Positions 33,501 through 42,982 of a DNA stretch of 64,000 nucleotides are shown here, in pieces; position 1 is the stretch's first letter; each line of letters begins with the position of its first letter. The DNA comes from Gyrodactylus bullatarudis. Its lineage: Eukaryota > Platyhelminthes > Monogenea > Gyrodactylidea > Gyrodactylidae. Under the pieces are notes generated by a model. That model was given only the letters and a program-made list of their open reading frames with translations. It made no database searches and was not told where the DNA came from. The DNA is taken from NCBI GenBank assembly GCA_012064415.1, contig SSNU01000043.1:152201-216200 (forward strand), read 5' to 3'. A program made the position numbers and the translations under genes.

Positions 33501-35332
33501 GCATCTAAGACAAGAAGGGCACGAAGCTTCAATCTCAAACTTTTCAATTTTATACAAAAATGCAGGGGATGACAGTACAGACGTTTGGGTGAAGGAGAAA
33601 TTCTTCATAAATCTATACAAACCAAACTTATGTGTTCAAAAAAACTATTCTTATAATCTTCAACTACCTTGGCCTTTGTGAGCTTTTTCACTTTTCTCTC
33701 CACTGTTGCTACTTATTGGAGAGTTTTTGTGTTTTTTTAGCTCATTATATTCTGATTTTCTTTGACGTTCACTATTTCTTTCATAATTTGTAAAGTATTA
33801 TCTTCAATGAATTCTCAACTTTTATCATTTTTAAAGTATTGCCACTGATGATGCTTTATGAAATGTACATATGGCTTTAATATAATCTTCTTTCTAAATT
33901 TCCAAATATTCAAAATTCAAAAACTGTTAAATTCTCGTCTTCATGGCAACTAGCTTTATATTCCAAAATGGATATACTCAAGACTCATGCAAGAAATGAG
34001 GCAAAAGCTTGGTCAACGTCGGGATCTAAGAATATGAAATCCCTGAAAAAACTTTTTCCAAAGTGAAAAATGTCACGGAGAATTAGTATCTTTGTGAATA
34101 ATCAAATTCTTGTATTAAAACAGAGAACAGTAAAGGCTTGTTTGAAGAATAAAGAATGAATTTATCTTATTAACAAGAATACTCAAGAAAATCTATTATT
34201 AATTCCCATTCTTACCAAATAAAAAACAACAGGAAAATGAAATACATTTTTTTTGAAAATTTTCTTTCATTAAAAAAATATGCAGAAAATTTCTTTGGAT
34301 TAAACATCGCAATGAATTTTGCAGTCATTCACCCGACTTATTGAATATTTTGTGACCTATAAAATCCAAGAAATATTCTAAATTAGATCAAACTCCCTTG
34401 AATATGCTAGAGTAGTTGGTAATCCTGATCCTAAGGAATACATTTGGAAAAGGTTGAATATATTAGAGAGAAAAACTCACCACCCTTAGGCCATCTCCAC
34501 GAGTGAATGTATCACCGAGGAAGGAGTTTTGTACTTCTGGTAGATCTCTTTGGGGTACTAGTCGTATGAGCATAACCAATTCTTGAATGTCGATGGAGGA
34601 CTTCTCAAAGGACGCCTCAATCGTATGACACTTGAAGTAATTGGGATGGAAAAATTCCTTTATCGTCAGATTAATGTGCGAGTCAAAGTTGCATTTATCG
34701 CCAATATAAATATCGTCACCCATTTTGGCGGTACAGAAGGGGATCATTGAAATATCATGGCTTAGCTCAATGACTTCTGATAACTTCAAGTTGGCAAAAT
34801 ACTGATCTGTGTTATCCATGAGAATAACAGCCTTCATGTCGGTAAAATTGTGATCCAACAACTTTGAGATTACTCGAAAGCGTTCTTTCACAAAGTTGTT
34901 TGGACTCTGAATTTTACCTGACTTCCAGTTCTCCTCGGCCTTCTTTGAAAAGGGATTTTGAGCACAAATCGTAAGGGAGGGAAATTCTGTCCGATCATCA
35001 TACTTTGTATGAATATTCCAGACAGTATTGAATTTTAAAAAGTCTAATATAAAGATAATGGTCGTAGAAATTAGCCAAAGTGTCATGGAGATTATAAAGA
35101 ATATCCACAGCATTCGTACGAATCGACTGTTTGCCCTCTGGACCTTTTGAACACCTCGTATAGAGGTGATTTGCCCAAAGGTCTTGAGAACATGAAAGCT
35201 TTCTTCGTCCTCATTTTGAGGAGACTTCATTGGAGACTTTTTTACCGAGTCCAGAGCTTCAGTTTCTTCTTCATTTTGCTTCTCTTTTGTCACATCCACT
35301 TTAACCGGTTTTCTCGGTTTATCATAACTCAT
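27568..35332 (-). CDS. DEG/ENaC-family sodium channel subunit
   Basis: There are two exons, 35332-34481 (284 codons) and 28413-27568, joined in frame across a 6.07-kb intron (donor GTGAGT, acceptor TTTAG), giving 565 residues. Exon 1 has an acidic/basic cytosolic start, FGQITSIRGVQKVQRA, TM1 (about residues 73-98) and the post-TM1 motif FPSLTICAQNPFS. The junction reads DGLRVVVHEYKTYPDMDQHG, as in other channels (G-RV-IH-P-E-P--E--G). Exon 2 has the cysteine-rich extracellular domain (CKCAITENPVPFE, CIGNV, CFRRCTQYEY) and pre-TM2/TM2 SRIGGICSLSIGLTTSFFVEIIEF. The gating HG motif carries Arg where most members have His, and the filter reads G-L-T rather than G-x-S. Ligand or mechanical gating cannot be told. 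Confidence 0.9.
28525..28765. repeat. fold-back repeat, family B
   Basis: Left arm GGTAGAGAATTTTTCGCTGATT (about 28575) and right arm AATCAGCGAAAATTTCTCTAC (about 28727-28747) are inverted. Between them are AGTTGGGTTTTCAGTTTTTACC and unique sequence. One arm recurs inverted at 5.3-5.5 kb. It lies in the channel intron. Confidence 0.6.
29201..29236. repeat. (GA)n(CA)n microsatellite
   Basis: About eight GA units run directly into about ten CA units. Simple sequence in the channel intron. Confidence 0.95.
29870..30362 (-). mobile_element. Penelope-like element 1, 3' fragment
   Basis: The minus strand encodes the end of a GIY-YIG endonuclease: YIGRTIRKLSTRAEDHLKK, then VTRHLRQEDHTASISNFSVLY, 85-90% like the copy at 33.4 kb. 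Upstream reverse transcriptase is missing and the frame is broken after VWVKEK. The non-coding tail contains a hammerhead motif. It lies in the channel intron, same strand as the channel. Confidence 0.85.
29918..29964 (-). ncRNA. hammerhead ribozyme in PLE 1
   Basis: UUGAAG, 4-nt linker, stem I ACCA, core CUGAUGA, 8-nt loop UGCUUCAA, GAA, stem III AUGU-GU-ACAU, cleavage nucleotide U, stem I UGGU. Upstream UUGAAG is complementary to CUUCAA in the loop. Compared with the PLE 2 copy, stem I (ACCA/UGGU against GCCA/UGGC) and the loop pairing both change on both strands. Confidence 0.85.
31708..32772. mobile_element. Tc1/mariner-like element with 392-bp inverted repeats
   Basis: The arms 31706-32099 and 32381-32774 (including the flanking TA) are equal in length and nearly identical; I found a single clear difference. 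Ends read CAGTCAATAACC with TA on both sides. The 281-bp centre has no transposase. Each arm holds two copies of AATAGTGGAATGA near its end and a TATATAAGG box. If the element and one TA are removed, the PLE reading frame runs straight through, showing a precise TA insertion. Confidence 0.88.
33832..33875 (+). ncRNA. hammerhead ribozyme in PLE 2
   Basis: UAAAG, 4-nt linker, stem I GCCA, core CUGAUGA, 8-nt loop UGCUUUAU, GAA, self-complementary stem III AUGUACAU, cleavage nucleotide A, stem I UGGC. Upstream UAAAG pairs with CUUUA in the loop. Stem III has no loop nucleotides, so it can only close between two molecules. Confidence 0.85.
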
Positions 35333-37241
35333 AATGAGACCAGTTGTTGAGCATAACTGTCGGGTAGAAAATTAGTTTTGGGATCAAGAGAGGATTTATT
35401 TTTGTCTTTTCATTTTTCTCTTTCATGTGGCATTGAAAATGTTTGAAATAAATTCAACCAAAAGAGTAATGTATTTCTATCCAAGGGATACTGACCCAAA
35501 CGAATTTCATTGGTAAACTTTGAATGCACCAATGATGGTAGAATAAATTTTAGATACAAAGTATCGAATGTATTATCGATATAGAGTCGAATTGAATTCA
35601 TTGAAAACTTTCCACTATGATTAATTTTGATCCTTTTCAGTTGCATTCAGTGGCAAGATAAATTCAAAGGTAAGCAACTGTGAAGTGCAGAAGAATATTA
35701 GCCAAGCGTTTAATTTTTCACTTTACTGATATCTATGTCTGTAGTATGTATGTGTACAAAGTCATCTCATGCAGACACACACTCACAAAAGTTTACATCA
35801 ATTCCAGTTTCTTTGTATTTTTTTGGCAAAAGAAAAAAATTGGTCACATTAATTTATATACAGATGAAAGTTAAGAATGGGGAGTTGAGATAGATAGAAT
35901 TTTTGTATTCCTGTTACAGTACCTTGTAGAATTGGAATTAGTAGGAGCTAACATTATGAGCAAGCAGATCTTCTTCTGAAATTAACTAAACCCCTTATGA
36001 TTGTCAATCACACATATTTTTGATCAATTCATGTACCATTTCTACTCATTCATTGAATAACTTGTACTTTTATTTCAATTAATTAATCAAGCATTTAAGA
36101 AGGAATTTCAGTCAGAAAAGGCAATCTCTGAATCTTTTCCCGAGAAAAATTTGAGAGATAAATCCTATATTAATGTAAAGCCTAGTCCAAAACTTTACTT
36201 TTTATAGTTACGTATTATTAATTGTAAAAGTTAGAGAAATAACGAAATTCTAACTTCAATATTTGCAAATGTAGATTATTTTTCATTTTTGGGGAAAACT
36301 ATTGAGCATAGAGCAGTTTTTAGTTGACTATCATTTGGAGCTCAATGAGATTTACATTTCGAACATTGATTCAGGCCATTTGAGCTCGATTGTGGTTTTC
36401 TTGAAGATCCATCAAGTTTTCTTGAATAAGTGTTTGAGAAATCATTCTTTATTAGATTCTCTTATTATTGCTACTTTTTTTCATGCAGTAACCTTTCATT
36501 TTGCCGAAATTCGGCTTCGAATTGCCGAATAAATGTGAAATCATTGAATTCGTGTAAAGAAGTTCAATGTCCTTAATTGCAATAACTTTTCTCATAAATG
36601 ATCTTTTTGAGAATTTTAAAAACTTGTTAGTTTCAAATTCTACAGCGGATTCAAATTTTTCATTCGTTTCCAAATTATTCAATTTATTCATGAATTTCGA
36701 TCACTTTGTTGAAGTTTAATGTCTGAGAATTTGTGAAGAATCAAAATATAATTTTTTATTTTTAGTTATTAAAATGTCTTAATCTGGCCTTTAAAGTCTT
36801 AAAATCAACGAATATTTGATCTTTTTTGGATTCATTTTGATTTCCCGCCTTAAATAATGACTAATGGTAAAATCTAATTCGATTTTTGAAATCCTTACAA
36901 TGAATTTTGACTCTTGATACGTCTTAATTTCTAATATCCATGAGTTTCTCAGTGCACTGTATAAACTGAATCATACTCTCTTCAAGTTAGCTAGAAAAGA
37001 GTTATTTTTGTATCACCCATGGTTGTGTCTATAATTTCAGTTAATCTCGTATTTATTCAGATCCCTATCTATTTAATTAAACAGGAAATGAAAAATCAAA
37101 GATGCATATTTTAAGGATAAAAATTACAAGGAAAATTTTCAAAATTTATCTCATGTAATGAAACCGGAACTGATTTATCCATGAATGTAATAGAATACAG
37201 TATTTAATTGGAATATCTTTTTTATTTTCAGTTCCAGTTTA
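35333..37241. other. intergenic, no gene recognised
   Basis: The channel promoter presumably lies at the left edge. The remainder is AT-rich, with only short shadow frames. Confidence 0.4.
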
Positions 37242-37560
37242 GCCGACCAGTGGTTTCACTACCTTGATTTTTATTTGAAAAATCCTCCTATTGACTATTT
37301 CCTCTCTAGTAATAAAAATCTACCTCATACGGAGAGAATGGCTATGAAGAATGCTGTAAATGTTATTCAAATTTAGGATAGGAGTCTTTCATATCAAGTT
37401 TCAGTGGTACAAGACAGAGTAACGGGGCTTTCAACAGAGTTGAAAAAAGAAATTTTTCAATCTTCATTTGTTGAAAATATAAATCCCTATTTTGTGGAAA
37501 TGTACAGAGATTTAGAAACATGTATTATGCTATCATTAGTTGATGATAGGATCTTCCTGT
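37242..37560 (+). pseudogene. coding-like fragment with one in-frame TAG
   Basis: A good splice acceptor (TTTTATTTTCAG) is followed by 105 codons, ending at TAG, with a single internal TAG near 37375. The translation is protein-like (WFHYLDFYLKNPPIDYF before the stop, VVQDRVTGLSTELKKEIF and NPYFVEMYRDLETC after it). I do not recognise the family. It could be a decayed exon, a retrotransposon fragment or an exon with a sequencing error. Confidence 0.4.
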
Positions 37561-37818
37561 AGTAATCTTTTTTACTACTGTATAATGATTTCGATACTAA
37601 TCCATTTATGCGATAATATCCTCAATAGATACAGACAGTTGTCCTATCAGTATTCTCAAAATTACTACCTTATTTAATTAGGCGTTCAACGAATTTATAT
37701 GTTCAATGTAAAATTAGTTCAATAGAGTAGAAAGAGATTTGATCTCACTCGCTAACTAATGATCAAATATCTCGAAAAGTGACCTTAGAAGGTACTGTAT
37801 CCTACGTCGTATCTAAAC

Positions 37819-38088
37819 CTAGTTGACATGAAGATGAGAATTTACTATTCCTACAAAAACTCAATTCTTCGTTTAATCCGTATCGAATTGCTTTTAATTT
37901 TGAGCTTTTTAAGGTTCAGAAAATGGGAAATAGGGGCATTTTGGAATTTTGTAAAATGGTCTAATTTTGGGCAGATTCAATTTTCTCATTCAAATTTTGT
38001 TATTACTCAATGAGTAATACTCATGGAATTCAAAATAATGATTTTTCTATAAAAATAGTAAATCCTCATATAACTTTATGTCAACTAG
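37819..38088. repeat. family-A fold-back element
   Basis: The left end CTAGTTGACATGAAGATGAG and the right end (reverse complement of CTTTATGTCAACTAG) are inverted. Inside each, AATTTACTATT is followed by an A-rich run. It is 270 bp long with no coding capacity and is related to the 19.3, 53.5 and 59.6 kb copies. Confidence 0.65.
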
Positions 38089-38906
38089 CTTTATATCAAG
38101 GAATAATCTTTGAAAAAAAACATTGAGAAAGTCAGTAAAAGAACATCATTTTCTTGAACAAAAATCCTCTATCAGAAATTACGCTTTAGAATCATAATAA
38201 TAAGGGTAGGAGTAGATAAGATGCGTATTCTACATAATGTTATTTTTCTCTTTTGCATAATCATTATATTTTCTTTAGGAGAAGAGAGTTGAGATGCTTT
38301 GATCCAATAAATCTCTGGGTTAGAGCCCCGCTTTTCTTTTTAACTCTTTCAGTGCCGATGGAGACTTATGTCCATTTTTCCATATTTTCGAACCTCTGTG
38401 ACTATTAGTGGCACATTTCAGGATAAATGATCCTTCATATTATTCTGAGTACATTAATTTATTCTTGAGTTCATTTTTGAATTTATTCAAGCTTAGGTTT
38501 TTGATAGATCTATTGGGATTTTTAAATGTTTTTACATTTATTAAATATTGCCAGCTTTTTTAGGTTGCCAAATTCTGGAATATTATAGCGTAATCCTTGG
38601 CGGTTAGAAATTCTGTCAGTTTATTACAGTCTCAACTTTTGAAACTAGCATTGAGAAAATTTGAAAAAATAACATTTTGTAGAATCATCGAGAATTGCTA
38701 TATTTCTAGACCTGGACGAAATTTTGCTAAATTACTTAAATCGCCCATCGATATGATAAGTTTAATCTTCAAGTATTTCAAAATTATCACACCTAATTTC
38801 GCTTCAAAATTGTACATATATTCTTCACGAAAGCAACACCTACATGACGAACGTAAAAAAAGGCAGACCATCGAAAAGTACATCATTGAACTACAACCAA
38901 GTAATC

Positions 38907-39501
38907 ATGAATGAAATAAAACAATTAAAAGAAATGAATGCTCTTCTTCAAGAAAAAATTAGAAGAAAATGCTATTTATAAAGAACTAATAACCGACTTC
39001 TCTATTTTGAATGACCGTCTTCAATCTTGCCGTCAACAAATTAATTGAACTCGATAGAAAGTTTTTCCTTATATCTAATGAAATTGAACAACGACAGAAT
39101 AAATCTAAAAATTTCATAATATACAATCAAAAAGATGATGGAAATGATAATAAAGAGAACCTACTACAGCTCACGAAAGAAATACTACAAAAAATTGACC
39201 CGAAATCCTCGAATTCAATTATAAACGTATATCGGTTGGGGAAATTCTCCGGTAAAAACAGACCAATTAAAGTGGTCACTGATAAAAGAATTCAAAAAAA
39301 CTTTTCAATAACAAAAATGACTTAACAAAATCAATGAATATCAGGATTAGTCGAGACAAAACAATGCTACAACAAACGATTGCAACAGCTATTTATGTCG
39401 TGAAAAAGAACAGCAATCCTAACTCCCACCCTAGTCATCTGAGACATGACATCAATAACAACATAATGGATATAACTAACCCCCAATTATTTCTTAAGTA
39501 A
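38907..39501 (+). pseudogene. LINE ORF1 remnant
   Basis: A coiled-coil start (MNEIKQLKEMNALLQEKI) and, after frameshifts, an RRM-like ORF1p core (KNFIIYNQKDDGND, IINVYRLGKFSGKNRPIKVV) followed by ISRDKTMLQQTIATAIY resemble the nucleic-acid-binding ORF1 of L1/CR1/Jockey-type retrotransposons. At least two frame changes break it. It probably belongs to the ORF2 at 40.1 kb, separated from it by a Penelope-like insertion. Confidence 0.6.
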
Positions 39502-39559
39502 AACGCCAAACCTAATCAGATTAATTATAATTATTTTTATGAACATTGCCAATATATTA

Positions 39560-40110
39560 ATTTCAACTCAAAGATAAACTTGAACCAAAGGAACAGTCAA
39601 ATCTCATCTATTGTTTTCAAGCTACATGTGGTGCCAAGTATATAGGAAGAACCGAAAGAAGACTTGCTATCAGAATATAAGAACACCTCAACAGAAAGAG
39701 TTCTTCTATAAAAAGACACCTAGAACAATGTGGTTGCCAGGCTAATGAAAAATATTTCAAAATTTTATTCAAATGCCCAGATGACAAGCAGATGCATCTT
39801 AAAATTCGGGAAAAGTTCTTTATCATGAATGAAGATCCCAATTTATGCATACAAAAAAACCATCTACATGACTTGCAACTACCTTGGCCCAATTTTTTAA
39901 TTTTTCTTCTCTATACTTGGAAAAAATCAAGAATGGAGAAGTTTTTTGGTTTTTCATCAATTGGAAGTTTTTCTACACAACTTTACAATTTCATTAAGAA
40001 ATTTTCATTAAAATTTGTGATAAACTTTAATCAGACCAGGATAAGAGATTGATAAGACCTGGCGAAATACGTATTTCTCTTCAATAAAGTTCTTTTTAAA
40101 AAACATCCAA
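39560..40110 (+). mobile_element. Penelope-like element 3, 3' fragment
   Basis: A GIY-YIG endonuclease end: CGAKYIGRTERRLAIRI, a stop, EHLNRKSSSIKRHLEQCG, then LCIQKNHLHDLQLPWP, the last motif shared with PLE 2. The rest of the element is missing. It lies between LINE ORF1 and ORF2 relics, and its tail holds a hammerhead-like motif and an AATAAA. Confidence 0.8.
40036..40081 (+). ncRNA. hammerhead-like motif in PLE 3, altered core
   Basis: CCAGG, 2-nt linker, stem I AAGAGA, core UUGAUAA, 8-nt loop GACCUGGC, GAA, self-complementary stem III AUACGUAU, cleavage nucleotide U, stem I UCUCUU. Pairing is perfect, including CCAGG with CCUGG, but the core differs from CUGAUGA at C3 and G8. G8 is catalytic in hammerheads, so activity is doubtful. 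Confidence 0.7.
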
Positions 40111-40112
40111 TT

Positions 40113-42893
40113 ATGAATTTCTCCATGGGTTGTTCGGACGTATATGTAAGTATACGAAAATATTTAATTCGAAATATATTAATTGTTTCTCCTTATGTAA
40201 ATAATAACCCCCAATTAACAACACATGTACAGAAGAAGGCCTTGACAAGTCATTTACCTCGTAATTACAAATTTCATACAAATCCAATGACGACGAATCA
40301 GTCAAGACTCCAATTCTCCTTTTTTCTCCAAAACATTCGCTCATTATTCTCTTCTTTTCATCAGTTACGGATACATCTAATTAATACTAGATATGACTTC
40401 TATTGTTTTACCGAAACCTGGGTCTCAAATAAAAATATACCTAACAGCCTACACATTGAAGACTTTGTTGTTATTCGATCTGACAGAACTGATGATCCCC
40501 ACGGAGGTGTCCTGATTTACTATTATAAAAATACAATACAAATATCATCAAAAAACAAATTCAGCTTTCATGGAAACGAATTCCTCATCGTTAAAGCTAA
40601 CAAAATAGGAAGTTCCAAATCGATAAATATTGCTCTTTTATACAGAAAACCTAATACAAACTCCCAAACTGATATAGAACTTGCTAACATTATAGATGAA
40701 AACTTAACCCTTGATGATGACTTAATTTTTCTGGGAGACATTAACATGCCTAATGAAAACTGGAACAACCCAAACTCTGATATTGGTATACTACTACAAT
40801 CTTTCAATCTAAAACAAATAGTATCGACACCAACACGAGGCCAAAATATTCTTGACTGTATATTTCTAAATGCCACAACTCTGTCATTCTATGTTGAAAC
40901 TCAAAATATATATCACAACAAAGATCACTTAGGAATTTTCTGCATTATTGATACACACCTCACAGAAAATTCAATGCCTTCGAATAATGAATATTCTTTC
41001 TATGATTTTACTGACTACAACGTCTTCAAAACAATAACAATTATGCCCGAGAATTACATCAACGCAAACAACATCATTGATTACTATAATAGAATGTATA
41101 ATATTGCTACTATTAAAAAGCGTAGAAGAAACATTGACCATCTCGAATTAAAACTAAATAATCGTCTTGAAAACAAACTCAAATACTGCTGTTCAGTTAC
41201 TGATGGAAGAAGATTACTAATCAACACACAAAATCAAATATCATCTCTAACATCAATGACTTATGCTCGTATTGAGAAGAACCTAAAGAATGAAATTAAA
41301 CAAAGACCCAAAATTGGTTACCAACAATTGAACAAATACTTTAAATTCTCCAATAAAAACGTTCATAGTATCAAAGAAAACCCTGACACCATCCAAGAAA
41401 AGTTCATCAATGTCTTCAATGCATCACCCCAGTTCAACCCTAACAATCTTAGACACAACCCAAGTTGCGGAGATGAGATTAATTACAATTTTATGTCATA
41501 TACTCAATTCTTCAATATGCTTTCAAAACTTAAATTCAAGAATCGACGAGACATCTACAATATTAGCATAAATATATTGCTCAATGGTCACTGCACATTC
41601 CTAAATAACATATATAATCTATTTAAAAAATCCTTTGATGAAAATTTTATTCCAAAAGATTTCCTTGCAACAAAAGTTATTCCTCTTCCTAAAAAAGACT
41701 CAAATGAATTCAGACCTATCTCGTTACAGTCAACACTCATGAGAATCATTGATTCCTTCCTGTTTATTCAAATAAGGAAAACTGTAAACATTAACATAAT
41801 TGACCCCAATCAACATGGCTTCTGTAGGGGTAAATCATGTGAAACTAATCTTTATCAATTTCTAAGCTACATCTCATGCTTAAAAAGCAAAAAGAAAAAA
41901 ATAGTTGTTGTATACATTGACCTTAGTAAGGCCTTTGATAAAGTCTACTTCCCAACTATACTTGAAGCCTGTCATAAACAAGGTATCTGCTGTAAACTTT
42001 TAAACTATCTCGAAAACTATCTCATCAATAGGAATCAATTTGTCGAATGCAATGGCCAAAGATCATATAGTCAAATAATCAAATCAGGAGTCCCTCAAGG
42101 ATCCAGAGTTGGACCTCTACTTTTCAATATTGTATTTGCTGATATTCAACCTTCCTCATTCAAAATTTTTAAATATGCTGACGACTTTAAAATAGTCTTT
42201 GATTTTGATGGTACCTATAACACAAATATTATAAATTCAGAAATATCAACTATCATCAACAAATTAATGAGCTTTGGATTGTCCCCTAACATAGAAAAAT
42301 CATTCTACTCGACTCCAAATGAATCAAGGATCACTGATTTAAATATCTACATCAACCAAAATAAAATTCACCCTAAAACTACAATTAAGGACCTTGGGAT
42401 TACTTATTCATGGAAACTTGATTTTGTTGATCACTATAAAGAAATTATTAAAAAATTCATTGGCCGGCTCATCCACATCCACAAATGCATCAAAATCGAC
42501 AGCATGAAACTACTTTTATTCAAAGTTTATGCTAGACCAGTAATTGAATACTGTTCTGCAATCTGGAACCCTGAATGTGACAAATGGTCTAAAAAAATAC
42601 AAACTGCATGCAACAGATTTACGCGCCTTTTGTCATCAACATACCAAACTGAAATGAAATCCACGAAGAACTCCTTGTGGCTAAGAAGAGAACTCAAAAC
42701 AATTACCCTAATCAAACTCTCACCCCTGGCTAACTCCAATCGTCAAGGCCTACGCTCCAATGTTCCTGAATATGGCAATCTAAAAAAGCTATCAATTTTC
42801 AACAAAGCCAAAAACATATTTAAAAAACTTAATCATAAGATGAAAACTCTTGATAATGATGAATTTAAAAAAGAATTAAAAAAAACTTTATAA
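40113..42893 (+). CDS. non-LTR retrotransposon ORF2 (endonuclease-reverse transcriptase)
   Basis: This is one open frame of 926 residues; translation probably starts at an internal Met near 40287, since the first 58 residues look like flanking sequence. The apurinic-type endonuclease is marked by CFTETWVSNKN, GGVLIYYY, LLYRKPN, FLGDINMPN and NHKDHLGIF-like HNKDHLGIF. The reverse transcriptase has EFRPISLQSTLMRIID, QHGFCRGKSCETNL, VVYIDLSKAFDKV, SGVPQGSRVGPLLFNI and KYADDFKI (about residue 687), then a thumb with KDLGITYSW. Catalytic residues are intact. It fits the Jockey/CR1-like group; clade assignment is uncertain. The 3' UTR is about 70 bp and ends in a TTA repeat tail. Confidence 0.9.
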   Translation: MNFSMGCSDVYVSIRKYLIRNILIVSPYVNNNPQLTTHVQKKALTSHLPRNYKFHTNPMTTNQSRLQFSFFLQNIRSLFSSFHQLRIHLINTRYDFYCFTETWVSNKNIPNSLHIEDFVVIRSDRTDDPHGGVLIYYYKNTIQISSKNKFSFHGNEFLIVKANKIGSSKSINIALLYRKPNTNSQTDIELANIIDENLTLDDDLIFLGDINMPNENWNNPNSDIGILLQSFNLKQIVSTPTRGQNILDCIFLNATTLSFYVETQNIYHNKDHLGIFCIIDTHLTENSMPSNNEYSFYDFTDYNVFKTITIMPENYINANNIIDYYNRMYNIATIKKRRRNIDHLELKLNNRLENKLKYCCSVTDGRRLLINTQNQISSLTSMTYARIEKNLKNEIKQRPKIGYQQLNKYFKFSNKNVHSIKENPDTIQEKFINVFNASPQFNPNNLRHNPSCGDEINYNFMSYTQFFNMLSKLKFKNRRDIYNISINILLNGHCTFLNNIYNLFKKSFDENFIPKDFLATKVIPLPKKDSNEFRPISLQSTLMRIIDSFLFIQIRKTVNINIIDPNQHGFCRGKSCETNLYQFLSYISCLKSKKKKIVVVYIDLSKAFDKVYFPTILEACHKQGICCKLLNYLENYLINRNQFVECNGQRSYSQIIKSGVPQGSRVGPLLFNIVFADIQPSSFKIFKYADDFKIVFDFDGTYNTNIINSEISTIINKLMSFGLSPNIEKSFYSTPNESRITDLNIYINQNKIHPKTTIKDLGITYSWKLDFVDHYKEIIKKFIGRLIHIHKCIKIDSMKLLLFKVYARPVIEYCSAIWNPECDKWSKKIQTACNRFTRLLSSTYQTEMKSTKNSLWLRRELKTITLIKLSPLANSNRQGLRSNVPEYGNLKKLSIFNKAKNIFKKLNHKMKTLDNDEFKKELKKTL

Positions 42894-42958
42894 TTTATAA
42901 ATTTCCACAAAACTGAAGAATCTATTTAATGTTTATATAGATAACACATGTATTGTTT

Positions 42959-42982
42959 AATAAATATTATTATTATTATTAA
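42959..42982 (+). repeat. (ATT)n tail of the LINE
   Basis: AATAAATATTATTATTATTATT follows the ORF2 3' UTR. Short 3' microsatellite tails are common on Jockey/CR1-type LINEs. Confidence 0.7.

Larger units (their letters stand above)
31640..33900 (+). mobile_element. Penelope-like element 2, interrupted by a DNA transposon
   Basis: Reverse transcriptase motifs MGSPLSPLLADIFL (about 31650-31692) and RYVDDTFILM (from about 32820) are followed by a thumb-like region (FLDVKLTR, about 32948) and stop codons from 33132 on. A GIY-YIG endonuclease (YKFQCDCGATYIGRKIRKL, TAVTRHLRQ, ending QLPWPL at 33681) comes last. The element is 5'-truncated before the RT palm and carries several frameshifts, so it is dead. 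A 1.07-kb element is inserted at 31708-32772. A hammerhead motif lies 150 bp past the endonuclease stop. Confidence 0.88.

Noticed and set aside
27568..35332. Two separate DEG/ENaC genes
   Set aside because: The two exons are complementary N- and C-terminal halves that join in frame at a conserved position with good splice sites.
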